A DNA stretch of 64,000 nt from JANNBN01 sp963763885 (GTDB lineage: Bacteria; Actinomycetota; Acidimicrobiia; Acidimicrobiales; JANYDT01), in contig CAVXQD010000001.1 in assembly GCA_963763885.1 (NCBI GenBank), positions 1,150,087-1,214,086 of the forward strand, read 5' to 3'. The translations under genes and the position numbers were made by a program. The notes below the pieces were generated by a model. That model saw only the letters and a program-made list of their open reading frames with translations, was not told the DNA's origin and did no database searches. Numbering within the stretch: the stretch's first letter is position 1; every line of letters starts with the position of its first letter. Shown here piece after piece: positions 45,255-54,800 of the stretch.

Positions 45255-45563
45255 CTATTCGGCCAACGCCTCGGCGAACCCGTCAGCCTCGGCCTTGGTC
45301 AGTCCCTTGATCTGCCGCTTCCCGTACGCGATCGGCCGTGCCGCGGCACGAAGCTCCTCGGGCGTCTCCTCAAGCGACTCCCCGATCGGGGGATCGGCAA
45401 CCGTGGACAGCAGCCAGTCTTCGAGCTTGTCCTGCTCGATACGCACCAGGGCTGCAATCGGCTTGCCGTTGCGCGTCACGAGGGCGGGCCGACCCGATCG
45501 CTCGACCTCGTCGACGACCGCGCTCGGGTTCCTACTCAGATCACGAATACTGACAAGACTCAT
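45255..45563 (-). CDS. vapB: Phd/YefM-type antitoxin
   Basis: 102 residues with a perfect GGAGGTGAACC ribosome site before the ATG. The N-terminus is the Phd/YefM fold (SIRDLSRNPSAVVDEVERSG, then RPALVTRNGKPIAALV). The tail contains IGESLEETPEELRAAARP, almost the same peptide as the C-terminal tail of integrase 2. It neutralises the adjacent PIN toxin and, as a dimer, should bind the CCTGTC-G-GACAGG palindrome at 45590-45602. Confidence 0.82.
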   Translation of the reverse strand: MSLVSIRDLSRNPSAVVDEVERSGRPALVTRNGKPIAALVRIEQDKLEDWLLSTVADPPIGESLEETPEELRAAARPIAYGKRQIKGLTKAEADGFAEALAE

Positions 45564-45589
45564 GGTTCACCTCCTGGTCGATACGTACA

Positions 45590-45602
45590 CCTGTCGGACA
45601 GG
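45590..45602. promoter_or_regulatory. palindromic operator of the antitoxin-PIN module
   Basis: CCTGTC (45590-45595) and GACAGG (45597-45602) flank one G. The site is 27 bases upstream of the antitoxin start, as expected for autoregulation by the Phd-type dimer. Confidence 0.5.
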
Positions 45603-45701
45603 CTATACCCGATTGCCAGCTTCGGCAACGATCCACCTGAGACGGACTTTGGCTCCGGTTTAGTTGGCGGCGGAAACGTCATCGCAGACGACGCGCCGGG
45701 C

Positions 45702-46388
45702 TCATGCGTCGGGGTCGAGTGCCGGCGAACGGGCTTCGTAGCGCCTGACGAACTCGACCGCCCGCCGATCCAGGCTTGCCGAGCTGAGCGGCAATAGGTG
45801 GATGTCGTTCCGGAACTCGACGTACCCAAGTCGAGCCCACAGCTGCCGCAAGCGGACCTTCTCGCTCGCCACCTCACCGTCGGGCGCGTTCACGGCGACG
45901 AGCTCATTCGGCGACGGCACCATCGATGCGAGACCTCGACCGCGTCCGACCGCCCTCAATGCGACGCTGGCGAGCAACAAGCTGAGCCCATGATTCCGCC
46001 ACATAGGCTCGATCGTCGTCCGGTCGGCGATCACCAAGTCGGGCCCGGGCGCTCGGCCGAGGAAGTCGACCAACTCGGCACTCCACCCACGGTGATCCAC
46101 CAGAGGGCAGAACATCTCCGTGTCGGCCGACTCCGCGTCCAAGGCTTCCAATAGAGAGATGCCGTCTGCGCGACATCGGCTGAACTCGAGTATCCAGAAC
46201 TCCGCCATCCCGATTCGCTGTCCGTGCTCCTTGTCGTCCTTGTCGACCGTCTGCGAAGACAGTTCGACCTCGCAAAAGGTCAAGGCGCCGCGGTCAACCT
46301 CCAGCTCGACCGGACCCGATGACGTCACCGAAAGCGACAGAGTGCCAACGGGTGGTGGTTGTGCGCCCGTAGTCGAGTCCGTCATCAT
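45702..46388 (-). CDS. GNAT-like protein of unknown function
   Basis: 228 residues from the ATG at 46388, which overlaps the stop of the small upstream gene (ATGATGA). The second half resembles an acetyl-CoA-binding GNAT fold: WRNHGLSLLLASVALRAVGR (helix after the R/Q-x-x-G-x-G/A region, imperfect) and WARLGYVEFRNDIHLLPLS at the C-terminus. The substrate is unknown. The GNAT assignment is tentative, because the acetyl-CoA loop is not canonical. The frame is open to 46571 without a better start. Confidence 0.6.
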   Translation of the reverse strand: MMTDSTTGAQPPPVGTLSLSVTSSGPVELEVDRGALTFCEVELSSQTVDKDDKEHGQRIGMAEFWILEFSRCRADGISLLEALDAESADTEMFCPLVDHRGWSAELVDFLGRAPGPDLVIADRTTIEPMWRNHGLSLLLASVALRAVGRGRGLASMVPSPNELVAVNAPDGEVASEKVRLRQLWARLGYVEFRNDIHLLPLSSASLDRRAVEFVRRYEARSPALDPDA

Positions 46389-46648
46389 CGCCCACTCGTC
46401 TGACCGGCCGCACGAGGCAGGGTCGTCGTCGGTGGCAGCGTCACGAACCTCTTGGTCAGGTTCGCGATGAACGGATCGACTTTGTCCCGGACCTGCTGCT
46501 CGCCCTGTCGAACAAGCCATGCCGTAGTGCGCTCCGGCGCTGTCCAGAAGGCGACGAGCAGCACGACACACACGACGGTTGCCAGCTTCTTAACGACACG
46601 GCGAGGCAACAGCGCTTCGGCCAGGTCCCAACTATCGAAAGTATTCAC
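46385..46648 (-). CDS. small single-pass membrane protein
   Basis: 87 residues from a GTG start. One hydrophobic helix (about residues 22-36, ATVVCVVLLVAFWTA) is followed by a charged domain of about 50 residues (TAWLVRQGEQQVRDKVDPF). It is co-translated with the GNAT-like gene downstream. Function unknown. The 320-base gap to the SSB gene contains hairpin B and nothing else. Confidence 0.55.
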   Translation of the reverse strand: MNTFDSWDLAEALLPRRVVKKLATVVCVVLLVAFWTAPERTTAWLVRQGEQQVRDKVDPFIANLTKRFVTLPPTTTLPRAAGQTSGR

Positions 46649-46797
46649 GGCACCAGCGTACGGACGGGGTACGACAAAACCTGCCGTTCACGTCGGAGTG
46701 CCCCTGTCCCTGGCGCTCGGGGTTGCGTTCGCTGATTGGTGACGCGGCCTGCGCTGCGCTTCGGCCTCCCGATACTGCGTGACCCGCCTGCCTATCC

Positions 46798-46880
46798 CTG
46801 CAAGGGCACCCCATGACCCGCCGCCACACCTGCGGTGACGCTGCGCTTGCCGGATGTCACGGGATTCCCCGCCCTTGCAG
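46798..46880 (+). promoter_or_regulatory. intergenic hairpin upstream of SSB (family member B)
   Basis: CTGCAAGGGC (46798-46807) is a perfect complement of GCCCTTGCAG (46871-46880). The loop contains a 31-base stretch (46824-46854) identical to 48369-48399 in hairpin D. It stands about 90 bases before the SSB gene. Confidence 0.55.
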
Positions 46881-46968
46881 ACGGCCGTCGTGCACCACTT
46901 CGTTCACGCCTTCACGGGTTCACCAGCGGACGCCACCCCGGCACCGCAGAACCGAAAGGCACAGCGAA

Positions 46969-47319
46969 ATGAACAGCATCCACTTGATCGGCAGGTTGAC
47001 GAAGGCACCGCGACTCACGATCACCTCGACCGACAAGACCCGAGTCAACTTCACCCTCGCCATCGACGGAGCGAACGGCACACCCGATTACGTCCCGATC
47101 ACCTGCTTCGGCAAGCTCGCAGAGAACGTCGCCGAGTACACCGACAAGGGCCACCTCGTCGCAGTCGAAGGCCGCATCTCAAGCGGTAAGTACACGAACG
47201 ATCAAGGCGAGACCGTCTACACCCTCGACGTCCTCGGCAATCGGGTCACCTTCCTCAAGGCCCCGAAGGCCACGACCACCACGCCCGACACGGTCGACCA
47301 CGACGGGGAGGCAGCCTGA
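46969..47319 (+). CDS. ssb: single-stranded DNA-binding protein
   Basis: 116 residues with an OB-fold of the SSB family: IHLIGRLTKAPRL, then VNFTLAI, YVPITCFGKLAENVAEY, GHLVAVEGRISSGKY and YTLDVLGNRVTFL. It ends in a short acidic tail (DTVDHDGEAA) rather than the canonical DxDIPF tip. It protects transferred single-stranded DNA during conjugation. It is the first gene of the right transfer module; a second SSB lies at 62719-63081 in the opposite direction. Confidence 0.88.
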   Translation: MNSIHLIGRLTKAPRLTITSTDKTRVNFTLAIDGANGTPDYVPITCFGKLAENVAEYTDKGHLVAVEGRISSGKYTNDQGETVYTLDVLGNRVTFLKAPKATTTTPDTVDHDGEAA

Positions 47320-47389
47320 CCTCACCCGACGAGCGGCACTCGGCTCATACCGGGCCGGGTGCCGTCAGACACGGGAACGGACACCAACC

Positions 47390-47824
47390 ATGAGCTGCTT
47401 CATCCTCACCAACGACCACATCGGCTACCTCGTCAACCTCGGCCAGCAACTCGACATCCGAGGCGTCACCGTCGGCGAAAACTACCAGTCAGTCGCTCTC
47501 TACGACGAACACGACCGCCGCTACGTCACCGCCGAACTTCTCGCCGCCAACCGGACCTCCGTCGCTACCCGCTACAACGAACAGGTCGACCCGGTCACCG
47601 ACGTCCCGACCATCGGCAACCCGACGATGCCACTCGTGAACCTGGCCCAGTTCGCACAAGCACTCCAGTGGGTGCGCTGCTACCAGTACCAGTCCTGCGA
47701 GGACCCGAACTGGAATACCACGTTCGCTTACCACTACACGCAGCGACTCATCGCCGAACTGCAGTCGAAGATCATCGCCTGCTTCGCCACCACGTGGACC
47801 TACGACGGACCACGACTCACCTGA
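47390..47824 (+). CDS. hypothetical protein of the conjugative module
   Basis: 144 residues, acidic to neutral, with an aromatic C-terminus (WVRCYQYQSC, FAYHYTQRLIAELQ). No signal peptide or membrane helix. I recognise no family. It follows the SSB gene by 70 bases on the same strand, and the frame is clean with G/C-rich third positions. Location between SSB and the DNA-binding genes suggests a role in DNA processing, by association only. Confidence 0.6.
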   Translation: MSCFILTNDHIGYLVNLGQQLDIRGVTVGENYQSVALYDEHDRRYVTAELLAANRTSVATRYNEQVDPVTDVPTIGNPTMPLVNLAQFAQALQWVRCYQYQSCEDPNWNTTFAYHYTQRLIAELQSKIIACFATTWTYDGPRLT

Positions 47825-47947
47825 CACCGCCACACGGTGCCGTCGACCAACCCGGTCGGCGGCACCATCAGCGCGCATAGCAACCTCACCAGCGACCGTC
47901 AGTGCGGCAGGACACGTTCGGTGATGCTGCCATCGGCCCGGAAGAGC

Positions 47948-48005
47948 TGATCCGTCAAGGGCCTGCGGGCACACGTGCCTCCCTCCGGTCGCCCTTGACC
48001 GATCA
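47948..48005 (+). promoter_or_regulatory. intergenic hairpin upstream of small HTH gene (family member C)
   Basis: TGATC-C-GTCAAGGGC (47948-47962) pairs with GCCCTTGAC-C-GATCA (47991-48005), 14 pairs with one C-C mismatch. An inner GGCAC/GTGCC stem lies in the loop. It stands about 65 bases before the HTH gene start at 48070. Confidence 0.55.
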
Positions 48006-48069
48006 CCGGGCCGACGACTGACGCCTCCTCGAACCCGCCGCACCCAGCGGCCACACCGAGGAGCACGCC

Positions 48070-48285
48070 ATGTCACGCACCACCGCCCACCGCTTCCCAC
48101 TCGCAGAAGTGCCGGCACCGAACCTGTCCGAACTCGCACGCCGAACCGGCTACCCGCTGCGCACCATCCAACGCTGGCGCATCGACGGCATCCCCTACTG
48201 GTCAGCCGACCGAGTCGCGATCCGACTCGGCGTCCATCCCTCGCTGATCTGGACCGACTGGTACGCAGCCCCGACAACACGGTGA
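48070..48285 (+). CDS. small HTH DNA-binding protein
   Basis: 71 residues, mainly one helix-turn-helix: NLSELARRTGYPLRTIQRWR followed by DRVAIRLGVHPSLIW. The ATG has a GAGGAGC ribosome site 7 bases upstream. Such single-domain proteins are common regulators in actinobacterial mobile elements. It lies between hairpins C and D, and could bind either of them; that link is inference. Confidence 0.7.
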   Translation: MSRTTAHRFPLAEVPAPNLSELARRTGYPLRTIQRWRIDGIPYWSADRVAIRLGVHPSLIWTDWYAAPTTR

Positions 48286-48343
48286 CGACGAACAAGGTAT
48301 GTGCACGTCACATCGTCGACGTGGGCTGATCGGGTCCCGTCCC

Positions 48344-48425
48344 GTCAAGGGCAGCCCGATGCCGTCCACCACACCTGCGGTGACGCTGCGCTTGCCGGAC
48401 GCCACCAAGCACCCACTCCCTTGAC
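48344..48425 (+). promoter_or_regulatory. intergenic hairpin upstream of ParA-like gene (family member D)
   Basis: GTCAAGGG (48344-48351) is complementary to CCCTTGAC (48418-48425). The loop carries the 31-base block 48369-48399 identical to 46824-46854. It stands about 100 bases before the ParA-like start. Confidence 0.55.
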
Positions 48426-48527
48426 CGGCCACCCAACCAGCGAAACGCGGCAGCCATCTGCTGCAGGGCAGCAAGCCCTTCCCGCCAAATCGGCGGGACA
48501 CCTCGGACCTGGAAAAGGAACCCGCAC

Positions 48528-49179
48528 ATGATCACCTTCATCTACGCACACAAAGCCGGGCAAGGCGTCACCACCATCGCCGCCACGCTCGCAACCCTCA
48601 CCGCACACGCCGGTAAGCGGACACTGCTCGTCGATACCGGCACCGACCTCGCCGCCGTACTCGGCATCAACGAATCGCGACCGGCCCGGACTCGCCGACT
48701 ACCTCACCGACACGAACGTCACCCTGGCCGACATCGTCACGCCCATCACCGAGAACCTCGACCTCATCACCCGCGGCGACCAAGCCCACGAGCTCACCGC
48801 AGCGAACTACGGACTGCTCACCGGCGGACTCGACCGGTACGACACCGTCATCATCGACGCCGCACCCGACGCGCACGAATGGGTCCGCCACGCAGGCACC
48901 CGGGTACTCGTCACACGCCCGTGCTACCTCGCACTCCGCCACGCCACCGGAAGGCGCCGACCGACACACCTCGTCGTCATCACCGAGCCCGGCCGAGCGC
49001 TCGACCCCGGCGACGTCGAAGCCGTCACCGGCACGACCATCACCGCCACCGTCCCCCACGACCCAGCCATCGCCCGCGCAGTCGACTCTGGCACCCTTAC
49101 CACCTTCCCGCCCCGCAGCATCACCCGTGAACTCGCGCCGCTCGCCGCAGCAATCACGACAGGAACGGTCACACGATGA
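48528..49179 (+). pseudogene. ParA-like ATPase with altered Walker A, frameshifted
   Basis: About 216 residues after repair. The N-terminal part (48528-48683) reads ITFIYAHKAGQGVTTIAATLA; the loop is the ParA/MinD deviant Walker A shape, but the second lysine is Val (KAGQGVTT instead of KGGxGKTT). Downstream, in the next frame, come GLADYLTDTNVTLADIV, DTVIIDAAPDA (Walker B) and TRVLVTRPCYLALRH. Removing one C from CCC at 48685-48687 joins the parts. The stop overlaps the next ATG (ATGA). Without the lysine, ATP binding is doubtful. It may act in partition or transfer positioning. Confidence 0.72.
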
Positions 49180-49610
49180 ACACGCCGACCGTCCTCACGC
49201 CGAACCCGGCCGGGCTCATCACCGTCGCCGCCGGATATACCCCGACCGCCAACATCCACGAACCGGACTCGAACTACGCGCAGTTTTACGTTCTGCCCGT
49301 GATCGGGCCGCTCAGCTACCTCGCCTGGTCCCGCCTGAACATGTGGCTTCCCGCCGACGACAACGCAGCGATCGGAATCGGACACGATGAACTCGCATGG
49401 TCACTCGGTGCCGCACCCGCCCGCCTCGACCGGTCCATCAACCGACTCGTCAAGTTCCACCTGGCGTATCTCATCCCCGGCGATTCCCACACCCTGTACG
49501 TCAAACGCCGCGCCTCGACGCTCAGCCCCGCACTCCTCGCCGGCCTCGCCGTCAAGTGCCCGACACTCGGCAACGCCCACGCCGAACAACTCGAGACCAC
49601 CGCCGCCTGA
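49176..49610 (+). CDS. winged-helix DNA-binding protein of the transfer module
   Basis: 144 residues, start overlapping the ParA stop by four bases. A winged helix lies at about residues 65-115: DELAWSLGAAPARLDRSINRLVKFHLAYLI and a wing (SHTLYVKRRAS). The earlier part (GPLSYLAWSRLNMWLPAD) fits a dimerisation helix. It occupies the same place relative to the relaxase as 9793-10116 in the left element. The role is probably control of replication or transfer. Confidence 0.68.
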   Translation: MNTPTVLTPNPAGLITVAAGYTPTANIHEPDSNYAQFYVLPVIGPLSYLAWSRLNMWLPADDNAAIGIGHDELAWSLGAAPARLDRSINRLVKFHLAYLIPGDSHTLYVKRRASTLSPALLAGLAVKCPTLGNAHAEQLETTAA

Positions 49611-49674
49611 GGCCAACCGCAGAACCGTGTTTTCGAGCCGCCGGAAACCCCGGCGGCTCGAACGCGATGGGCGA

Positions 49675-50193
49675 TCAGTGAGGGACGAGCAGGCACATCT
49701 CGAGCTCCTCGGCGCACGGATTCGAGGCAAGCCCGCCGACGCGACCCGTTGGAAGAAACCCGAAGCGTGCATACAGAGCGATCGCGACGCTGTTGTCTCT
49801 CACAACGTCGAGCACCACCCGCGACACCTTCGACGCCGCGGCCCAGCCAATGCACGCGGAAACCAACGCCCTAGATGTGCCGTTACCTCTTGCTCGCGGA
49901 TCGACCCACATGCCCCACAGGTAGGCCGTCGCGACGCCATCGTGTTCGCTCGGGTTCTCAAGCCCGATCCCGGCGATACCCATCGGGCCAATGTCATCCT
50001 GAGCGAAAAGGACCCTGCCCGGCCGACCACGGAAGGTACCGACACGGCTACGCCAGCTCTCGTCATCGAAGGCCAGCTCCCGCTCGTATGTCGACCCGAA
50101 GGCTTCAGGATTCATCGACAACGCACGCAGCCGGACCGACCTGTACGCGGCCACATCCCCAGCATCAGCAGCATTCAGGGCACGTACGTTCAC
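49675..50193 (-). CDS. GNAT N-acetyltransferase
   Basis: 172 residues from a GTG start. The acetyl-CoA signature is visible: YLWGMWVDPRARGNGTSRALV, with R-x-x-G-x-G-like loop, preceded by a strand (GIAGIGLENPSE) and followed by ALYARFGFLPTGR. Substrate unknown; many cargo GNATs inactivate small molecules or toxins. It is inserted on the minus strand between plus-strand transfer genes, so it is probably cargo. Confidence 0.82.
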   Translation of the reverse strand: MNVRALNAADAGDVAAYRSVRLRALSMNPEAFGSTYERELAFDDESWRSRVGTFRGRPGRVLFAQDDIGPMGIAGIGLENPSEHDGVATAYLWGMWVDPRARGNGTSRALVSACIGWAAASKVSRVVLDVVRDNSVAIALYARFGFLPTGRVGGLASNPCAEELEMCLLVPH

Positions 50194-50522
50194 CCAGCCA
50201 TCCTAGGAAACAGCGTCATCGACGCCCCGAGGCATTTCGACTACCGCTCCTCGGAGCTCTCACGCCTCTTCCACCGACGACTCGTCTATCGTCTAGCCGC
50301 GCGATCCGTCCACTCAACGAGCACCCGCCTCGACGCACCAGACGATGACGCCTTGAACGCTTCGTGAACTCGCTCATCACACCGCTACATCGATCGTCCA
50401 CGCACGACGATCGTTAGCACCGACGGTTCGAGCCTCCGCTCCGCTCCGACTCGACTGGCCACCCTCGCCGTCGACAATTGGTTGCAGCCCTCCCGTCGCC
50501 TGTCAGCAATCGCAAGCAGGTT

Positions 50523-51785
50523 CTACACAGTTGGAGGTTGCGCTGCAACCTCCGGATCGATCGCCTGCCGGTACTCATTGAGTCGCTCGCGCATGACCTG
50601 ATCGAGTTCGCCGTCTCCTGCGATAACGGCACGAGTGGTCTCCATCGCGCCGCTCTCCCACAACGCCTTCGTCGCCCAGTTGAGGGTGGTCCAAGGATAC
50701 GTGCCCACCACTTCTACGAGCGCTTGCTGAGCAGCCACGAGGAGCATGGCCAGTGCGGTCAATGCCGCACCCGCTGCGTCCCTCGAGACACGACGGCCGT
50801 CGTGCACGATGTCGTTGCGCAGTTCCCGGATCTCCTTGTCCCAAGATCGAAGAGGCCCGTCGAGCTTTCGGTTCCAGGTAGGACCGAGGCACGGGCAGAG
50901 GAGCTTGTCGACCACCTCAGCGCTCGTCATCCGGAGTTGGGTCTTGCTGATCGTGCCGGTCGCCTCCCAACGAAGCATCCATGCCAAGTGCTTCAGTAGC
51001 AGTTCTGATGCCGTCGCTGCCTTGAGGACCACTCCGAAATGGTCGCCGGTCATCTCGAAATCACTGGTCGCTGACGCAGTCAGCTCCAGCACGGTCAGCA
51101 CAGGGTCCCAGTGAGTCCACGGCATAAGGCGAGCCGCTTCGACAAGAGCTGCATCGTTCGCGGGCTGTGGTCCACCCATGTCGTCGCTCACCACCGTGAT
51201 GGTCGCTTCGTCGAACGTTCCGTCGGCGGCCTCGCGGACCGAGAGGTAGACCGGCCACAGGGTCTCGTAAGTGAGCGCCGGAATTGAGGCCCCGGTCGTA
51301 ATACTGAAGTGTCGAAGACTCGGCGCAATTAGGTCGATCGCCGCGCCCGGGAGGTCCCCTTGTTCCCTTTCGAAGTGCGGGTCGCCGGGCTCAGGGTCGG
51401 GAAACCCGGCGATGAGAAACCAATCCCGCACACGACCGCCGAGCACTCGAAGTTCTTTCAGATCGATCGGCGTTGCTGCGAGCCAATCAAGAGCTGTGCC
51501 GAACGAGCGCAGAACAGATGCCAGTTGGAAGTTCCGCGTCGGTTCGGGGCGAAGGAACGTGAGGATTGCGCGACAGCTGGACGCGTCGCACACCTCCGAC
51601 TCGGAAACACACGAGTGCACGTGGAAGGGCAGGTTCACGCCCGCGTCGGGCAAGGGCAACTGCATTCGAAGCGCCAGCACGATCCAGGTACGGGCTACAT
51701 GGGTTGAGGTCTCGCCGTCAGAGAGTGCGCACAACTGTCGAATCACCCGCGCCGCGGGCTCTGGCTCCAAAAGATCTTCCGACAC
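50523..51785 (-). CDS. HEPN-type cargo protein of unknown function
   Basis: 420 residues from a GTG start. Towards the C-terminus (about residues 335-345) ELRNDIVHDGRRVS carries an RNxxxH motif, the HEPN ribonuclease signature, followed by long helices (AALTALAMLLVAAQQAL). The N-terminal 300 residues are mixed and unassigned, with a CSPC-free but Cys-containing KLLCPCLGPTWNRKL segment before the HEPN core. It is divergent from the relaxase with a 49-base gap. A toxin or abortive-infection role is inferred from the motif and from being cargo beside transfer genes. The 329-base gap beyond its end (50194-50522) holds one copy of the 11-base motif and no gene. Confidence 0.68.
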   Translation of the reverse strand: MSEDLLEPEPAARVIRQLCALSDGETSTHVARTWIVLALRMQLPLPDAGVNLPFHVHSCVSESEVCDASSCRAILTFLRPEPTRNFQLASVLRSFGTALDWLAATPIDLKELRVLGGRVRDWFLIAGFPDPEPGDPHFEREQGDLPGAAIDLIAPSLRHFSITTGASIPALTYETLWPVYLSVREAADGTFDEATITVVSDDMGGPQPANDAALVEAARLMPWTHWDPVLTVLELTASATSDFEMTGDHFGVVLKAATASELLLKHLAWMLRWEATGTISKTQLRMTSAEVVDKLLCPCLGPTWNRKLDGPLRSWDKEIRELRNDIVHDGRRVSRDAAGAALTALAMLLVAAQQALVEVVGTYPWTTLNWATKALWESGAMETTRAVIAGDGELDQVMRERLNEYRQAIDPEVAAQPPTV

Positions 51786-51834
51786 GCTGCAGATTCTGGT
51801 CCGAATCGCCTCGGCCGAGAGCGGATATGTATGC

Positions 51835-54800
51835 GTGCCAATCGTTCACGTCACTCCGCTCGGTTCCGCCGCCTCCGATGTCGACGCTGCCGTCGGCCAG
51901 ATCATCGACTACCTGCAACGCGGATCGAGGGTGCCAGCCCCGAACTCGTCGCCGGTCGCGTATTACGCCGACTCCGCCGAAGGCCCCGGCATCTGGCACG
52001 GGCGCGGCGTTGGAGGCGAGCAACTCACGGGACCGGTCGACCCCGACGTTCTGAGAGAAGTCCTCTCGGGCCGCCACCCACGGACCGGCGAGCTACTCGT
52101 CGCCGCAACGGGCTCCGCCGGAAGAGCTCAACGCAACCGCCCTGATGTCACTGTCAATCAGCACGGTCCGGCCGATGAACTCCTCAGTACCGAACAGGTT
52201 GCAGCCCTCCTCGGATCGTCCGAGCAATACGTCCGCAAGCTGGCGATCGACACCCAGCGCACCCCGGAAAAAGCTGCAACCAATCGGCGCGCACGGCTGC
52301 AAGGTATCCAGCTCGACTCTCGCGCGTGGGCGTTCCGACGCGATGACGTCGAGCGATTCGCCAACGCCCGGGAGGAACCAAAGGTCGTCGTCGCCTACGA
52401 CGTCACGATCTCCGTCGAGAAGTCGATCTCGCTCGCCTGGGTCCACGCCGACCCAGAACAACGCAAGGTCATCGAGCAAGGCATCGACGCAGGCGTCAAC
52501 GCCGCGATCGCGTACCTCGAAGACCAAGCCCTCCACGTCCGCCGCGGCCGTGGCAGCGAACGAGCCGATGGTGTCTGGGCCGCCTCCTACCGGCACCTCA
52601 CGAACCGGCATCTCGAGCCTCAACTCCACGAGCACGTCCTCATCGCGAACGTCGCCGCACCACTCGCCCCGAGCACCCACCCGCAGCGAACCCAAGCGAT
52701 CGACGCCCGCGGCCTCATGCACCACGCCAAGACCGCCGGCTACGTCGCCGGCGCCGTCATCCGTAACCACCTCTCAACCCAGCTCGGCGTCGAATGGAAC
52801 CCCGTCGAACGCGGCCTCGCCGACCTCGCCCACGTCCCCCGGCCGGTGATCGACGCCATGTCGACCCGCCGTCAAGAAGTCATCTCCGTCACCTCCGAAC
52901 TCGGCCTCGACTCCCTCAAAGCCCGCCAGTACGCCGCCCAGGCGACCCGCGCCGCCAAGCAGTACCCGACCGACTGGGACGCCCTCGAAGCCGACTGGCA
53001 ACAAGCCCTCGCCACCCTCGGATTCACGAAACACGATTGGTTGCAGCTCACCGACCAGACCCGACGAAAGGTTGCAGCCCTCACCCCACGAGACATCGAC
53101 GAGCTCACCACCTGGCTCCACTCACCGGACGGCGTCACCCGTCGCAACGGGATCTTCGGACGCCGCGACGTCGTCCAGCACCTCATCGACCACGACGCCG
53201 CCCACGGCTCCAACCGACTCACGGCCGATCTCGTCGAACGCCTCACCGACACCTGGCTCGCCTCACCAGACGTCGTCACCGTGACCGTCCCCGCCCACCA
53301 ACGCGCCCGCACCGGCGAGACCCGCTGGTACACGACCACCGCCGTCCTTGCCCTCGAATACGACGTCATCAACGCCTACCTGACCGGCATGAACCAATTG
53401 GTTGCAGCCGCTCAACCCGACACCGTGACGGCTGCAATCAATGCGTGGCAGACCGCCTCCGGCCACACCCTCGGCGACGACCAGGCCGCGATGGTCCACC
53501 ACATCACCACCAGCCCCGACCGATACAGCATCGTCGTTGGACCCGCGGGCACCGGCAAGACAGCGGCCCTTGAAGTCGCCGCCCGCGCCTGGGAAGCATC
53601 CGGCTGGAAGCCCCTCGGCGTCGCCGTCACCGGATCAGCTGCCGACCAGCTCGCCGCATCGACCGGCATCCCGACCCGCACCGTCGCCTCACTCATCCGC
53701 GCGCTCGAAAACGGCGACCAAGCCCTCGACGCCCGCACAATTCTGATCGTCGACGAAGCCTCGACCCTGTCGAACCGCGACCACCGCACCCTCACCCGCG
53801 CCGTCCAACAAGCAAGCGCGCGGATGATCACCGTCGGCGACCCCGCACAGCACGGAGCCGTCGACGCCGGAGGACTCTGGGCTCACCTCGTAAACGAGCT
53901 CGGAGACCGTGCCGCCCGTCTCGACACCAACCGTCGCCAGACCGACCCGCTCATGGCCGACGTCCGCCTCGCCAACACCGACTACCGAGACGGCCGTATC
54001 GCTGCTGCGCTCCAACGGCTCAACGACCACCAACGCATCCACACCGCCCCGACCGCGGGCGAGCTGCTCGACGACCTCGCAGCCGACTGGTACCTCGACC
54101 GCCAACACCAACACGCCACCGGCGACCGGCCAAGCCGGATGATGGCCGAACACCACACCGTCCGCCACCAACTCAACCAGCGAGCCCAAGTCCTCCTCCG
54201 CGCCGACGGAACCCTCACCGGACCCGGCACCCGCATCGGCGACGCGACGCTGTACATCGGCGACGAAGTCGTCACGCGAACCCGGCACGCGGAGCTTCGA
54301 TTCGACGATGGCCGCCGCCTCCGGAACGGCACCCACGGAACGGTCGCCGCGATCGGCACCGACCCTGACGGCCACCACAGCGTCACCGTCGAGTTCCACG
54401 ATCGAGGCACTCTGATCCTCGATCACAACTTTCTCACCGCTACGCTGCGACCGGGGATCGTCGGCGGACTGACTCCGGCCTACGCCGTTACAACTCACAT
54501 AGCGCAGGGAGCCACCTACGCGGCCGGACGCGTGGTCGCCTCCGACATTTCAAGTCCCGAAGGCATCTACGTCGGCCTCACCCGAGGCACCAGCGACGCA
54601 CGCGTCTACGCCGTACGCCGACACGACCTCGAACCCATTGAACGATCCGACCTCGGCCTGCCCACCGTCGCGGACACGCGCGCCACCATCAGCGCGCTTA
54701 CCGACCAACTCACCAAACAACCGGAGGCCAGTATCGCCACGACCGCTGACCCCGACGCCGCACGGATCAACGAACTCGCCAAACTCCGCCTCCCCGACCT

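Noticed and set aside
51271..51834. Longer relaxase 2 start at 51271
   Set aside because: The extension lies antisense over the divergent HEPN-type gene and has no relaxase features; GTG 51835 fits the family start.
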